Both the position numbers and the translations under genes were made by a program. Source: JACVRW01 sp035650215 (GTDB lineage Bacteria > Actinomycetota > Thermoleophilia > Solirubrobacterales > Thermoleophilaceae). Taken from it: a DNA stretch of 64,000 bases. Each line of letters starts with the position of its first letter. Position 1 is the stretch's first letter. Of this stretch, positions 8,669 through 18,200 are shown piece by piece. The DNA is taken from contig DASRIC010000040.1 in assembly GCA_035650215.1 (NCBI GenBank), positions 49,352-113,351 of the forward strand. The letters run 5' to 3'. The notes beneath the pieces are model-generated. The model made no database searches. It saw only the letters and a list, made by a program, of their open reading frames with translations, and was not told where the DNA came from.

Positions 8669-9735
8669 GCGACCTCCCGCAGCGCCTCGATCTCGCGTCG
8701 CGCGGCCAGGCGCTGGAGTGCGCGAGCTTCGAGCTGGCGCACGCGCTCGGCGGAGATACCGAGCTGGCGCCCGGTCTCGCGCAGCGGCTTGGGCTCCTCG
8801 CCGTCGATCCCGTAGCGCAGGCGGATCACCGTGCGCTCCTGCTCGGGAAGGTCCTCGACGGTGCGCCGCAGGAGCGCCTCGCTGAGGCTGAGCTCGACCT
8901 CCTCGTCGACGGCGGGAGCGTCGCCCTCGAGCAGGTCGCCGAACACGGCCATGCCCTCCTCGCCCACCGGCCGGTCGAGGCTCGTGACCGTCCGCGCGGC
9001 GTCGCGCACCTCCTCCACCTGCTCGAGCGGCAGCTCCGCGGCGGCGGCGATCTCCGCATCCGTGGGGTCGCGCCCGAGCTTCGCGCTCAGCGCCCGCTCG
9101 GAGCGCACGATCTTGCGCTCGCGCTGGCCGATATGGACCGGGATGCGGATCGTGCGCGCCTTGTTGGCCAGGCCGCGCTGGATCGCTTGGCGCACCCAGA
9201 AGGTCGCGTAGGTGGAGAACTTGTAGCCCTTGCGCCAGTCGAACTTCTCGGCCGCCCGGATCAGCCCGAAGATCCCCTCCTGGATAAGGTCGAGCAGTGA
9301 CAACTCCTGACCCTGGTACTTCTTCGCGATCGACACGACCAGCCGCAAGTTGGAGTTGATCATGCGTTCCTTGGCGTCGAGGTCGCCGGCCTCGATCCGC
9401 TTTGCCAGCTCGACCTCCTCCGCCGCGGTCAGGAGCGGATAGCGGCGGATCTCGTTCAGGAACAGCTGGAGCGCATCGGTGGTGGCGCTGGCGAGCTCCC
9501 CGTTGCGGAAGCTGGTGGGCTCGACGTCGCTTCGCCCGCAGTCGTCGGAGAGCTCGATGCCCTGCCGCTCGAGATGGGCCTCGAGGGCGTCGACATCGTC
9601 GTCGAGCAGCTCGAGGGTCTGCACCAGCTCGTCGAGCTCCGACAGGTTGAGGCAGCCACGCTCCTCGCCGCGACGGACCATGGCGGCGACCTCGGGGCGG
9701 CCGGTGAGGTCGGCGGGCGACTCCACATGGCCCAT
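8665..9735 (-). CDS. RNA polymerase sigma-70 factor, RpoD/SigA-like
   Basis: A 356-residue sigma factor. Residues ~1-65 resemble an acidic region 1.1. Region 1.2 is LQLFLNEIRRYPLLTAAEE. Region 2 includes NSNLRLVVSIAKKYQG, LSLLDLIQEGIFGLI and KGYKFSTYATFWVRQAI. Region 3 starts RTIRIPVHIGQRERKI, and region 4 contains LRETGRQLGISAERVRQLEA. It differs from a housekeeping RpoD in the short N-terminus and substitutions in region 2 (EGIFGL, TFWVRQ), so it is probably a group-2 alternative sigma factor. The downstream MpsC-like gene overlaps it by 4 bp, and a STAS anti-anti-sigma-type gene lies just upstream on the same strand. Confidence 0.9.
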   Translation of the reverse strand: MGHVESPADLTGRPEVAAMVRRGEERGCLNLSELDELVQTLELLDDDVDALEAHLERQGIELSDDCGRSDVEPTSFRNGELASATTDALQLFLNEIRRYPLLTAAEEVELAKRIEAGDLDAKERMINSNLRLVVSIAKKYQGQELSLLDLIQEGIFGLIRAAEKFDWRKGYKFSTYATFWVRQAIQRGLANKARTIRIPVHIGQRERKIVRSERALSAKLGRDPTDAEIAAAAELPLEQVEEVRDAARTVTSLDRPVGEEGMAVFGDLLEGDAPAVDEEVELSLSEALLRRTVEDLPEQERTVIRLRYGIDGEEPKPLRETGRQLGISAERVRQLEARALQRLAARREIEALREVA

Positions 9736-9759
9736 GCTACGCGGCGCGCGAGGCTGCGG

Positions 9760-10092
9760 CTACCCGACCGAGGTGGCGTCGTCGACCATGTCGAGCCGCT
9801 CCTCGAGGCGCGTGATCGCGAATACGCGCTGCACCGGATCCGGGCCGCGCACGATCACCACGCGGCGGCCCGCCTCTCGTCCTCGCTCGTCAGCCGTGAC
9901 GAGGCAGCGGAGGCCGGTCGAGTCCAGGAACGTCAGCTTCGAGAGGTCGAGGACCAGGACCGGCGGTCCAGAGGCCTCGACGCGCCGCAACTCCTCCTGG
10001 ACCTTGCCCACCGTCGATAGGTCGAGCTCCCCCTTCAAGGCCAGGTGGATGAGTCCGTCGCGCTCCTCGGTCTGAACGTCGAGGATCTCCAC
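9760..10092 (-). CDS. STAS domain protein (anti-sigma factor antagonist type)
   Basis: A ~110-residue single-domain STAS protein with the fold pattern LIHLALKGELDLSTVGKVQEE, VLVLDLSKLTFLDSTGLRCL and RVVIVRGPDPVQRVF. The Ser of LDSTGL is the residue phosphorylated in SpoIIAA/RsbV-type antagonists. Such proteins release sigma factors by binding an anti-sigma kinase. No kinase gene is adjacent, but the sigma-70 gene is 24 bp downstream on the same strand. I start at a GTG at the beginning of homology; an upstream GTG at 10137 would add 15 residues. Confidence 0.85.
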   Translation of the reverse strand: MEILDVQTEERDGLIHLALKGELDLSTVGKVQEELRRVEASGPPVLVLDLSKLTFLDSTGLRCLVTADERGREAGRRVVIVRGPDPVQRVFAITRLEERLDMVDDATSVG

Positions 10093-10203
10093 TGGCCGCA
10101 AACCTAGCGAAGACCGGCCTTTGCGGCGACTTGCCACGCGAACGGCAGCCGGTCGCCGCGAGGCGGAGCGGCCTGGACGACATCGCGGGGCATACTACGA
10201 CCC

Positions 10204-11016
10204 GTGTCAGCTCAAGCCCTCGAGGAACTCAGCCCCCTCACGGCCAACCCGGCGGCGGGCGCGATCCTTTGCGACGTGGACGGCGTGCTTGCGCCGATCG
10301 TGGCGCGCCCGGAGGACGCCCACGTGCGCGAGGAGACCTCCGTGCTGCTCGGCCGCCTGGCCCGCCGTTATGCCTGCGTGGCGTGCATCTCGGGCCGCTC
10401 GGTGGCCGACGTGCGGCGCCTGGTGGGGGTTGGCGGCATCGCCTACGCGGGCTCGCACGGCGCGGAGGTGCTCGAGCCCGGCTCCTCGCGGCCGCGCACG
10501 ATCCCGGCGTTCAAGAGCTGGGAGAAGCGCGTGCGGCGCTTCGCCACCCAGCACGACACGCGGGAGCTGCGGCTGGTGCGCGTGCGGATGGAGGACAAGG
10601 GCCCGATCACCGCCTTCCACTGGCGCGGCGCGCCTGACGAGGACGCCGCCCGCACACACCTCGAGGGCCTGGCACAGGAGGCCGAGACGGCGGGCTTCTC
10701 CACCCATTGGGGTCGCAAGGTGCTGGAGGTGCGGCCGCCGGTGCCGATCGACAAGGGCCAGGCCGTGCGCGACCTGGTGGAGGGCGCCGGTGCACGGGTG
10801 GCGCTCTACGCCGGCGACGACGTGACCGACCTCGACGCCTTCGACGCTCTCGACGCCCTCGAGGACGAGGGCCGCATCGACACCGCCGTGCGAGTGGGCG
10901 TGAGCTCGGACGAGGGGCCGCCTGGGATCGTCGAGCGGGCGGACCTGGTCGTGGACGGCGTGCACGGGTTCGCCCGGGTGCTGACGGCGCTCGCCGACGC
11001 CCCCGCCCCCGCGTGA
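10204..11016 (+). CDS. otsB: trehalose-6-phosphate phosphatase
   Basis: A 270-residue HAD-superfamily phosphatase. Motif I is ILCDVDGVLAPI (nucleophile Asp24). CISGRSVADVRRLV, the substrate-recognition stretch YAGSHGAEVLE and the late motif YAGDDVTDLDAFDAL follow, all typical of OtsB. It would remove phosphate from trehalose-6-phosphate, the last step of OtsAB trehalose synthesis. No otsA lies in the window. The GTG start has little upstream signal. The stop overlaps the next gene's GTG by four bases, suggesting co-transcription. Confidence 0.85.
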   Translation: MSAQALEELSPLTANPAAGAILCDVDGVLAPIVARPEDAHVREETSVLLGRLARRYACVACISGRSVADVRRLVGVGGIAYAGSHGAEVLEPGSSRPRTIPAFKSWEKRVRRFATQHDTRELRLVRVRMEDKGPITAFHWRGAPDEDAARTHLEGLAQEAETAGFSTHWGRKVLEVRPPVPIDKGQAVRDLVEGAGARVALYAGDDVTDLDAFDALDALEDEGRIDTAVRVGVSSDEGPPGIVERADLVVDGVHGFARVLTALADAPAPA

Positions 11017-11522
11017 GGTTCCGCGACTTCCTTCGCGTGGCCGTGCTCCTGTTCGGCGGAGCCGCCACGGCGATGGCGGTGGTGTCGGTCGTGGGAGCGG
11101 CGGACGAGGACACCAACACACTCGTGTACGTCGCGGCCGTGTGGTGGTGCCTCGCCGCGCTGGCGGGGCTCTGGCTCGGGAGGCGTCTGCGCGCCACGCC
11201 CGGGATCGCCGGCCTGCTCGCCGAGGCGCGCAGCACCAACGCGCTGCCCGAGCTCGAGCCGGGCGCCGTGATGTTCAACCGGCTCTGGCCGCTCGGCGTG
11301 CTCACGCTCGCGTCGGGGGCGATCGGGTTCCTCGTCCCGCAGGTGCCCGTGATCGCCACCGGCTACTGCCTGCTCGTGGCGCTCCTGTGGCGAAAGCAGT
11401 CCGCCGCCGTGCAGGCGGTCGAGGGTCGCGACGGCGTGGAGTTCTGGTTCGACCGCAGCTCGCCGCTCGGAGCGCCGAAGCTGCTGCGGCTGCCCGGGCT
11501 GCGCAAGGTAGAGCCGGACTAG
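11013..11522 (+). CDS. hypothetical membrane protein coupled to otsB
   Basis: A 169-residue protein with four predicted membrane segments: VAVLLFGGAATAMAVVSVVG, YVAAVWWCLAALAGLWL, LWPLGVLTLASGAIGFLV and VIATGYCLLVALLW. A soluble C-terminus contains a WFDRSSPLGAPKLLRLPG stretch. The GTG start overlaps the otsB stop in the arrangement GTGA. I do not recognise a family. The coupling to otsB is the only functional hint. The gene converges on the cyclic-nucleotide-binding gene. Confidence 0.6.
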   Translation: MRFRDFLRVAVLLFGGAATAMAVVSVVGAADEDTNTLVYVAAVWWCLAALAGLWLGRRLRATPGIAGLLAEARSTNALPELEPGAVMFNRLWPLGVLTLASGAIGFLVPQVPVIATGYCLLVALLWRKQSAAVQAVEGRDGVEFWFDRSSPLGAPKLLRLPGLRKVEPD

Positions 11523-11543
11523 CGAGCTAGGCGCAGCCGGTCG

Positions 11544-11924
11544 TCACCGCTCCGTAAGCGCCTTGGATACCGTCTCGCGGAGCTCGGGTATCGAGCTGTC
11601 GAGCGAGCGGAAGCTCGAGCCCGTCATCACGATGAGCACCATCGGCGACGTTGCAGTCACGGTCGCGGTCCGGCGCTCCTCCCGGATCAGCGCTATCTCG
11701 CCGAAGAAGTCGCCGGCGCCCAGCTTCGCCACCGGCTCGCCGCCCCGGGTGACCTCCGCCGTACCTGACTCGATCACGAAGAACTTGTCGCCAACGTCAC
11801 CCTCGCGCGCGAGCACGCTCCCGGCGGTCACGCTCACCTCGCCGGCCTGCTCGGCGACCGCCGCCAGATCCTGCTCGGAGATCGAGCTGAAGAACGACAC
11901 GCCCTTCAGTCTGGCGTGGTTCAC
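11544..11924 (-). CDS. cyclic nucleotide-binding (cNMP/Crp-like) domain protein
   Basis: About 126 residues made up of a single cNMP-binding domain: FFSSISEQDLAAVAEQAGE, GSVLAREGDVGDKFFVIESG and the phosphate-binding-cassette region GDFFGEIALIREERRTATV, where Glu and Arg contact the cyclic nucleotide in known members. There is no DNA-binding helix-turn-helix and no channel or kinase, so it acts as a stand-alone sensor or partner subunit. The GTG start overlaps the polX stop (GTGA, 11921-11924) and has AAAGGG upstream, indicating translational coupling to polX. Confidence 0.8.
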   Translation of the reverse strand: MNHARLKGVSFFSSISEQDLAAVAEQAGEVSVTAGSVLAREGDVGDKFFVIESGTAEVTRGGEPVAKLGAGDFFGEIALIREERRTATVTATSPMVLIVMTGSSFRSLDSSIPELRETVSKALTER

Positions 11925-13672
11925 GACGACCCTTTCTTTGAACGCGTGCTGCGCTTGCCGCGCTTGCGCAGCGCGTCGAGCTGCTTCCACGTGCGCGTGT
12001 TGGCCACCTGGCCCCGGCTGATCCAGGCGCGGCGCGCGGTGTCCACCCCGTAGCGGATGTTCTCGAGGGTGTCCGCCCCGTGGGCGTCCGAGTCGATCAC
12101 GAGCGTCACGCCGGCCTCGGCGGCCGCGCGAGCGTAGACGTCGTTCAGGTCGCGCCTGTCGGGGTTGCCGTTGACCTCGAGGAAGGTCCCGGTCTCCACG
12201 GCCCCCGCGAGCACCCGGTCGAGGTCGAGCGCGTAGGGCTCGCGGCCGCCGATCTTGCGACCGGTGGGATGCCCGATCGCGTCGACGAGCGGATGGTCCA
12301 TCGCGCGCAGCATGCGCTCCGTCTGCTTGTCCTCCCCGAGCCGGAAGGAGGTGTGGACGCTGGCCACCACCCAGTCGAGCTCCTCGAGCACAGCGTCCTC
12401 GTAGTCGAGCGAGCCGTCGGGGAGGATGTTGGTCTCGGTGCCCGCGAGCACGCGGATCTTCGGCACGTCGAGCGCGCGGATCTCCTCGATGCGCCGGCGC
12501 AGCGCGTCCGGCTGCACGTCGTCGCCGAACCCGTGGGTGGCCGAGTGGTCGGTGATCGCCACGTAGTCGTAGCCGCGCTCGGCGGCCGCGAGCACCATCT
12601 CCTCGAGCGTGTTGCGCCCGTCGGAGAGCGTGGTGTGCATGTGGAGGTCGCCGCGCAGGTCGCCGAGCGCGATCAGCTCGGGCAGCTCGCCCTTGCGCGC
12701 CGCCGCCAGCTCGCCGCGGTTCTCGCGCAGCTCCGGGGGCACGAACTGCATGCCGAGCCGTTCGTAGACCTCCTCCTCGCTCGTGAACGACTCGGTCTTC
12801 CCCGACTCGTCGTCGGCGATCCCGTACTCGCTCACGTGGAGCCCGCGTCGCACGGCCTCGGTGCGCATCGCCTCGTTGTGCTTGCCGGAGCCCGTGAAGT
12901 GCTGGAGCAGGTTGCCGAAGGCCTCCTCCGGCACGATTCGGAGGTCGACGGGCAGGCCAGAGTGCGTGATCGCGCGCGCACCCGCCTCCCCGGATCTCGA
13001 CACCGAGTCCAGCTCGTCGAGCCCGGCGAACGCCTCCACGAGCGCGAGCGGATCGCGCGCGGCCACCACGATGTCGAGGTCCTTCACGGTGTCCGCCCGC
13101 CGGCGAGCGCTGCCCGCCAGTTCGACCCGGATCGCCGCGGGGTGCGAGCGCAGGGCGGCAACGATCGCCTCTCCTACGCCGAGCGCGCGCGAGAGCAGCA
13201 GACGCGGCTTGGGCTTGCCGTCGGCGCCGGCGGCCAGCGCCGCCAACACGTTGTCCTCGGCCTTCTTGCCGAAGCCCGCGACGTCCTTCAGCTCACCGCT
13301 CTCGGCGGCGCGGCGCAGGTCGTCGAGCGACTCGACGCCGAGCCGCTCGTGCAGCAGCCGCACCCGCTTGGGGCCGAGACCCGGGATGTGCGTGATCTCG
13401 ATCAGCCCTGACGGGATCCGCTCCTTCAGCTTGTCCGCCGAGGGGATCGAGCCCCCCTCGAGCAGCGCCACGATCTTCTCCTCGATCGTCTTGCCCACGC
13501 CGCTGAGCTCGGTCACACGGCCCTGGCGGGTCAGCTCGGCCACCGACACGCCCGACTCGCGGATCGCCTTGGCGGCGTTGCGGTAGGCCACCACGCGGTA
13601 CACAACGGCGCCGTCCAGCTCGTAAAGGCTGCCCAGCTCGTCGAAGGCGTCCGCGATCTCACCGTTGCGCAT
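11921..13672 (-). CDS. polX: DNA polymerase X family protein with PHP domain (PolX)
   Basis: A 583-residue protein. It has helix-hairpin-helix and 8-kDa-like segments (LSGVGKTIEEKI, IPGLGPKRVRLLHERLG), a beta-type nucleotidyltransferase core (VELAGSARRRADTVKDLDIV with paired Asp, then GLPVDLRIVP) and a C-terminal PHP phosphoesterase (RGDLHMHTTLSDG, AITDHSATHG, LEVNGNPDRRD, VIDSDAHG). This is the full PolX layout, combining gap-filling polymerase and 3'-5' exonuclease for base-excision repair. The start ATG at MRNGEIADAFDELG leaves only five bases to the divergent glycosyltransferase start. Confidence 0.92.
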   Translation of the reverse strand: MRNGEIADAFDELGSLYELDGAVVYRVVAYRNAAKAIRESGVSVAELTRQGRVTELSGVGKTIEEKIVALLEGGSIPSADKLKERIPSGLIEITHIPGLGPKRVRLLHERLGVESLDDLRRAAESGELKDVAGFGKKAEDNVLAALAAGADGKPKPRLLLSRALGVGEAIVAALRSHPAAIRVELAGSARRRADTVKDLDIVVAARDPLALVEAFAGLDELDSVSRSGEAGARAITHSGLPVDLRIVPEEAFGNLLQHFTGSGKHNEAMRTEAVRRGLHVSEYGIADDESGKTESFTSEEEVYERLGMQFVPPELRENRGELAAARKGELPELIALGDLRGDLHMHTTLSDGRNTLEEMVLAAAERGYDYVAITDHSATHGFGDDVQPDALRRRIEEIRALDVPKIRVLAGTETNILPDGSLDYEDAVLEELDWVVASVHTSFRLGEDKQTERMLRAMDHPLVDAIGHPTGRKIGGREPYALDLDRVLAGAVETGTFLEVNGNPDRRDLNDVYARAAAEAGVTLVIDSDAHGADTLENIRYGVDTARRAWISRGQVANTRTWKQLDALRKRGKRSTRSKKGSS

Positions 13673-13677
13673 GTGGT

Positions 13678-14412
13678 GTGTCAGGGTACGCGCCCTTGTC
13701 GGGAGCCTGGCTGATCCTGCCCACATACAACGAGGCCGAGAACGTCGAGCCGCTGGTGCGCGCCGCGCTGCCCCAACTCGAGTCCGCCGGCCTGCCGCAC
13801 ACGATCCTGATCGTCGACGACGGCTCGCCTGACGGCACCGGCAGGATCGCCGACCGGCTGGCGGGTGAGCTGTCGCAGGTGCGGGTGCTCCACCGCGATA
13901 GCAAGCAGGGTCTCGGGCGCGCCTACCTCGCCGGCTTCGAGGTCGCCCTCGGTGCGGGTGCGGACCTCCTGATCGAGATGGACTCGGACTTCTCCCACGA
14001 TCCGGCCGACCTGCCGCGGCTGATCGCGGCCGCCGAGGCCGCCGACCTGGTGCTGGGCTCGCGCTACGTGCCGGGCGGCGGGGTCACCAACTGGGGTCTA
14101 GTGCGGCGCGCGCTGTCGCGCGGGGGCTCGGCGTACGCCCGCATCCTGCTTGGGATCCCGGTGCGGGACCTGACCGGCGGCTTCAAGTGCTTCAACCGGC
14201 GCGTGCTCGAGGCGATCGACCTCGGAGCCGTGCACGCCGACGGCTACGGCTTCCAGATCGAGCTGACCTATCGAGCGGTGCAGGCGGGTTTCACGGTGAC
14301 CGAGGTGCCGATACTGTTTCGCGAGCGTCGCGTCGGCCAGTCGAAGATGACCACGCGGATCGCCGTCGAGGCCGTGTGGAAGGTCCCGGCGCTCCGCCTG
14401 CGATCGCGCTGA
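13678..14412 (+). CDS. polyprenol monophosphomannose synthase-like glycosyltransferase (GT2)
   Basis: A 244-residue GT-A fold glycosyltransferase: AWLILPTYNEAENVEPLV, ILIVDDGSPDGTGRIADRL, GLGRAYLAGFEVALG, the catalytic DSDFSHDP metal motif, LVLGSRYVPGG and DLTGGFKCFNRRVLE. This is the DPM1/Ppm1 signature: transfer of mannose from GDP-mannose to polyprenyl phosphate, giving the donor for cell-envelope glycans. There is no C-terminal membrane domain, so it is the soluble, DPM1-type form. The start may be the GTG used here or a TTG at 13696; the divergent polX start is five bases away. Confidence 0.85.
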   Translation: MSGYAPLSGAWLILPTYNEAENVEPLVRAALPQLESAGLPHTILIVDDGSPDGTGRIADRLAGELSQVRVLHRDSKQGLGRAYLAGFEVALGAGADLLIEMDSDFSHDPADLPRLIAAAEAADLVLGSRYVPGGGVTNWGLVRRALSRGGSAYARILLGIPVRDLTGGFKCFNRRVLEAIDLGAVHADGYGFQIELTYRAVQAGFTVTEVPILFRERRVGQSKMTTRIAVEAVWKVPALRLRSR

Positions 14413-14418
14413 CCGCGT

Positions 14419-14437
14419 CGCTATATTTTGTATAGCG
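14419..14437. promoter_or_regulatory. AT-rich perfect palindrome upstream of thioredoxin
   Basis: CGCTATA (14419-14425) and TATAGCG (14431-14437) form a perfect 7-bp inverted repeat around a TTTTG spacer, 25 bp before the thioredoxin start. It stands out as a low-GC island in otherwise GC-rich DNA. It may be a promoter -10 region with an overlapping operator; a terminator for the upstream glycosyltransferase (stop 14412) is also possible. Confidence 0.4.
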
Positions 14438-14462
14438 TTAGGGAACCGAGAAGGAGCAGACC

Positions 14463-14801
14463 GTGGCAGGCCCACTCAGCGACGTCACCGACAACAACTT
14501 CCAGGCCGAGGTGCTCGAGGCCGACAAGCCGGTGCTCGTGGACTTCTGGGCACCCTGGTGCGGACCGTGCCGGATCATCGAGCCGCACCTCGCGGAGCTG
14601 GCCGGTGAGCGCGAGGATCTCGAGATCGTGAGGCTGAACGTCGACGAGAACCCGCAGACCGCCGCCAAGTACGGGGTGATGTCGATCCCGATGCTGCTGC
14701 TCTTCAAGGCCGGCCAGCCCGTGCACCAGATCATCGGCGCGCTGCCCAAGAGCCGGCTCGTGCAGGAGATCGAGCCCTCGCTGGCCGCCCAGGCCAGCTA
14801 G
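14463..14801 (+). CDS. trxA: thioredoxin
   Basis: A 112-residue thioredoxin with the canonical active site FWAPWCGPCRIIEP (Cys33, Cys36), the cis-Pro segment VMSIPMLLLFKAGQPV and the buried Asp of VLVDFWA. It reduces protein disulfides with electrons from thioredoxin reductase. The GTG start is preceded by AAGGAG at good spacing. Its stop codon overlaps the convergent stop of the next minus-strand gene by four bases. Confidence 0.93.
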   Translation: MAGPLSDVTDNNFQAEVLEADKPVLVDFWAPWCGPCRIIEPHLAELAGEREDLEIVRLNVDENPQTAAKYGVMSIPMLLLFKAGQPVHQIIGALPKSRLVQEIEPSLAAQAS

Positions 14802-15217
14802 ACCGTCGCGGCGTCCACGTCGCGCCCGAGCTCGCGCTCGCGGCGGGCGCGGTAGGCGCCCCCGAAGGCGCCCAGGATGCAGCCGAAGAAGGTCGTGGCG
14901 AACACCAGGCCGACCTGGGGGTCGCCGAGGTAGGTCTTGGGCTCGGTGTTCATCATCTCGAAGCCGAGCAGGATAAAGCTGCCGAAGATCAGACCGCCCA
15001 TGGCGCCACGCACGAAGCCCTCGTCCGCGCCGCGGTGCTCCATGCCGCCGAGGAACCCGCCGCCGATCGCTAGCGGGCCCGCCAGCAGCCAGTAGAGCAC
15101 CGCGTGCACGCCGAGCGCGATGCCGGTGACGATGCCGAACACCATCGGCACGAGGATCGCCACGATCAGCTGGTGGCCGAAGGGGCGACTCAGGAGCAAC
15201 GGCGGCAGGTGCCTCAC
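14798..15217 (-). CDS. hypothetical four-helix membrane protein downstream of ileS
   Basis: A 139-residue protein with four hydrophobic segments (VAILVPMVFGIVTGIALGV, VLYWLLAGPLAIGGGFLGG, GAMGGLIFGSFILLGFEMM, VGLVFATTFFGCILGAFGG) and a short basic tail. It starts at a GTG 11 bp after the ileS stop, so it is probably on the ileS transcript. Glycine-rich helices suggest a small channel or assembly subunit, but I recognise no family. The frame continues upstream through ileS; the start was set by the hydrophobic N-terminus. Confidence 0.6.
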   Translation of the reverse strand: MRHLPPLLLSRPFGHQLIVAILVPMVFGIVTGIALGVHAVLYWLLAGPLAIGGGFLGGMEHRGADEGFVRGAMGGLIFGSFILLGFEMMNTEPKTYLGDPQVGLVFATTFFGCILGAFGGAYRARRERELGRDVDAATV

Positions 15218-15228
15218 GGGCGGCGAGC

Positions 15229-18200
15229 CTACCGGCGCCGAACCGCGATCAGCAACTCGCGCCCCTCGATCCTGGCGGGCGCCCCGTCGGTGCCGTCGTA
15301 GGCGACCTCGGTGGCCAGCGTCTCGCGCTTGAGGTAGCCCTCGTGGGCGCGCGCCGCCTCGAGCATGACCTCGTCGCCGCCGAGTGTCAGCGCGATCCGG
15401 TCCTCCACGTTCAGCCCGGCCGTCTTGCGCGCCGCCTGCACCGCGTGGACCACCTCGCGGGCGAGCGCCTCGCGGCGCAGCTCGTCGTCGAGCTCGAGGT
15501 TGAGCGCCACCGCGTGCGTGCCAGAGCGCTCGACCTGGTAGCCGTCGAGCGGCTGGAGGGTCATCTGCACGTCGTCCGGCCCGATCTCGTGGTCCTGACC
15601 CTCGACGTTGATCCCGGCGCGTCCGCCCGCGCGCAGCCGGGCGGGGTCGAGGGCGGCGATCGCCGCCGCCACCTGCGGCATCTGCTTGCCGAAGCGCGGC
15701 CCGAGGGCGCGCCAGTTCGGCTTGAGCTCGAAGCGGCCGAGCTCGTCCGCCTCCGAGACGATGCGTACCGACTTCACGTTCAGCTCCTCCGCGAGCCGGC
15801 CTTCGAGCCGCTCGATCGCGCCGCGCTCGCGGTCGGCCGCCACCACCACCGCCTCGCGCAGCGGCTGGCGTACCTTCAACTTGGCGTGCGCGCGGGCCGC
15901 GCGGCCAAGCTCCACCGCGTCGCGCACCACCTGCATCTGCCACTCGAGCTCCTCGTCGCGCGCTCCCGGCTCGGGGAAATCGCAGAGGTGCACGGACGGC
16001 TCGGCGCCGTCGAGGTTGTCGTAGATCTCGTCGGCCACGAAGGGCGTGAGGGGGGCGAGCAGCTTGGCGGTCGTGACGAGGCACTCGCCGAGCGTGTCGA
16101 AGGCCACCGAGTCGCCGTCCCAGAAGCGCCGCCGCGACAGGCGCACGTACCAGTTGGAGAGGTCGTCCACGAACTCGGCGATCGCGCGCCCCGCGAACGT
16201 CGTGTCGTAGTTCTCCATCCGCTCGGTCACCCGCTCGACGGTGCCGGCGAGCCGCGAGCGAATCCAGCGGTCGAGCTCCGTCTCGGCACCCTCGGACAGC
16301 GGCTCGTTCACGTTCGCGTACAGCACGTAGAACGCGTAGGTGTTCCAGAGCGGCTTGAGGAACTGCCGCACGGACTCGCCGACCGTCTCGAGCGAGAAGC
16401 GGTAGCCGTCCCAGGGCTGCTTCGAGGTGAAGTAGTACCAGCGGAACGCGTCCGCGCCGTGCTCCCGGAGCACGTCCCACGGCACCACGACGTTGCCCTT
16501 CGACTTGGACATCTTCTGACCCTCGGGGTCGAGGATCAGACCCAGGCAGAGGCACGTCTCGTACGAGGCGCGGCCGAACAGCAGCGTCGAGACCGCCAGC
16601 AGCGAGTAGAACCAGCCGCGCGTCTGGTCGAGCCCCTCGCAGACGTAGTTGGCCGGGAAGCGCTCCTCGAACACATCCCGGTTCGAGAACGGCGCGTGCC
16701 ACTGGGCGAACGGCATGCAGCCCGAGTCCCACCACACGTCGATCAGGTCGGGCACGCGGCGCATCTCGCCGCCGCACTCCTCGCAGGTGAGCACCACCTC
16801 GTCGATGTAGGGCCGGTGCACGTCCTCGGGCGGCTCGCCGCCGCGCTCGCGGATCTCCTCCAGCGAGCCGACGCACACGACATGCCCCTCGCCGCAGCGC
16901 CAGATCGGCAGCGGCGTGCCCCAGTAGCGCTCGCGCGAGAGCGCCCAGTCCACGTTGTTCTCGAGCCACTTGCCGAAGCGCCCGTGCTTGATGTGCTCCG
17001 GGTGCCAGTCGATCGTCTCGTTGGCGGCGAGGAGCTCGTCGCGGCGCTCGGTGGTGCGCACGTACCAGCTCGTCTTGGCGTAGTAGATCAGCGGGGTGTC
17101 GCAGCGCCAGCAGTGCGGGTAGGCGTGCTCGTAGCGCTCGGAGCGGAACACGCGGCCCGCCTCGGTGAGCGCCTCGATGATCTTCGGGTCCGCCTCGCGC
17201 ACGCCCATCCCGGCGAACGGGCCGGTGCGCTCGTCGAAGGTGCCGTCGGGCAGCACCGGGTTGTGGATCGTGAGCCCGTTGTCCGTGGCGAGGCGGAAGT
17301 CGTCCTCGCCGAAGGCAGCGCCGGTGTGCACCACGCCGGTCCCGTCCTCGATCGACACGAAGTCGCCCGGGAGCACGGTGTGTCCGCGCTCCCCGTAGTC
17401 CGAGATGTACGGGAAGGGCGGCTCGTAGCGCAGGCCGAGGAGGGCCCTCCCCGGCATCCGCTCCTCGATCTCCGCCTCCTCGCCCAGTACGCGCTCGGCG
17501 AGCGCCTCGGCCACGATCAGGCGCCGGCCGTCCGGCAGCCGCGCGCGGACGTAGCCGACCTCCGGGTCGACGGCGATGGCGGCGTGCGGCAGGAGCGTCC
17601 AGGGCATCGTGGTCCACGCCAGGAGCGCCACGGACGGGTCGTCGAGGAGCGGGAAGGTCACGTACAGCGACGGATCGACCACGTCCTTGTAGCCCGACGC
17701 CACCTCGTGGCTCGAGAGCGCGGTGCCGCAACGCGGGCAGTAGGGCACGACCTTGTGCCCCTCGGTCAGGAGGCCCTGCTTCCAGACCTCCTTGAGCGAC
17801 CACCAGACGGACTCGACGTAGTCGCCCGCGAGCGTGTAGTAGGCCTCGTCGGTGTCGAGCCAGAAGCCGATCCGCTCGGTCAGCTCGTTCCACTCGTCGA
17901 TGTAGCGCAGCACCGACTCGCGGCACTTGGCGTTGAACTCCGCCACGCCGTAGCGCTCGATGTCCTCCTTGCTCGTGAAGCCGAGCTCCTTCTCGACCTC
18001 GAGCTCGACCGGCAGGCCGTGGCAGTCCCAGCCGCCCTTGCGGTGCACGAGGTGGCCGCGCATCGTCTTGAAGCGCGGGAACACGTCCTTGAAGATCCGC
18101 GAGAGAACGTGATGCGAGCCCGGCCGGCCGTTGGCGGTGGGCGGGCCCTCGTAGAACACGAACGGCGGCGCGCCCTCGCGGCGCCGGATCGACTCGTGGA

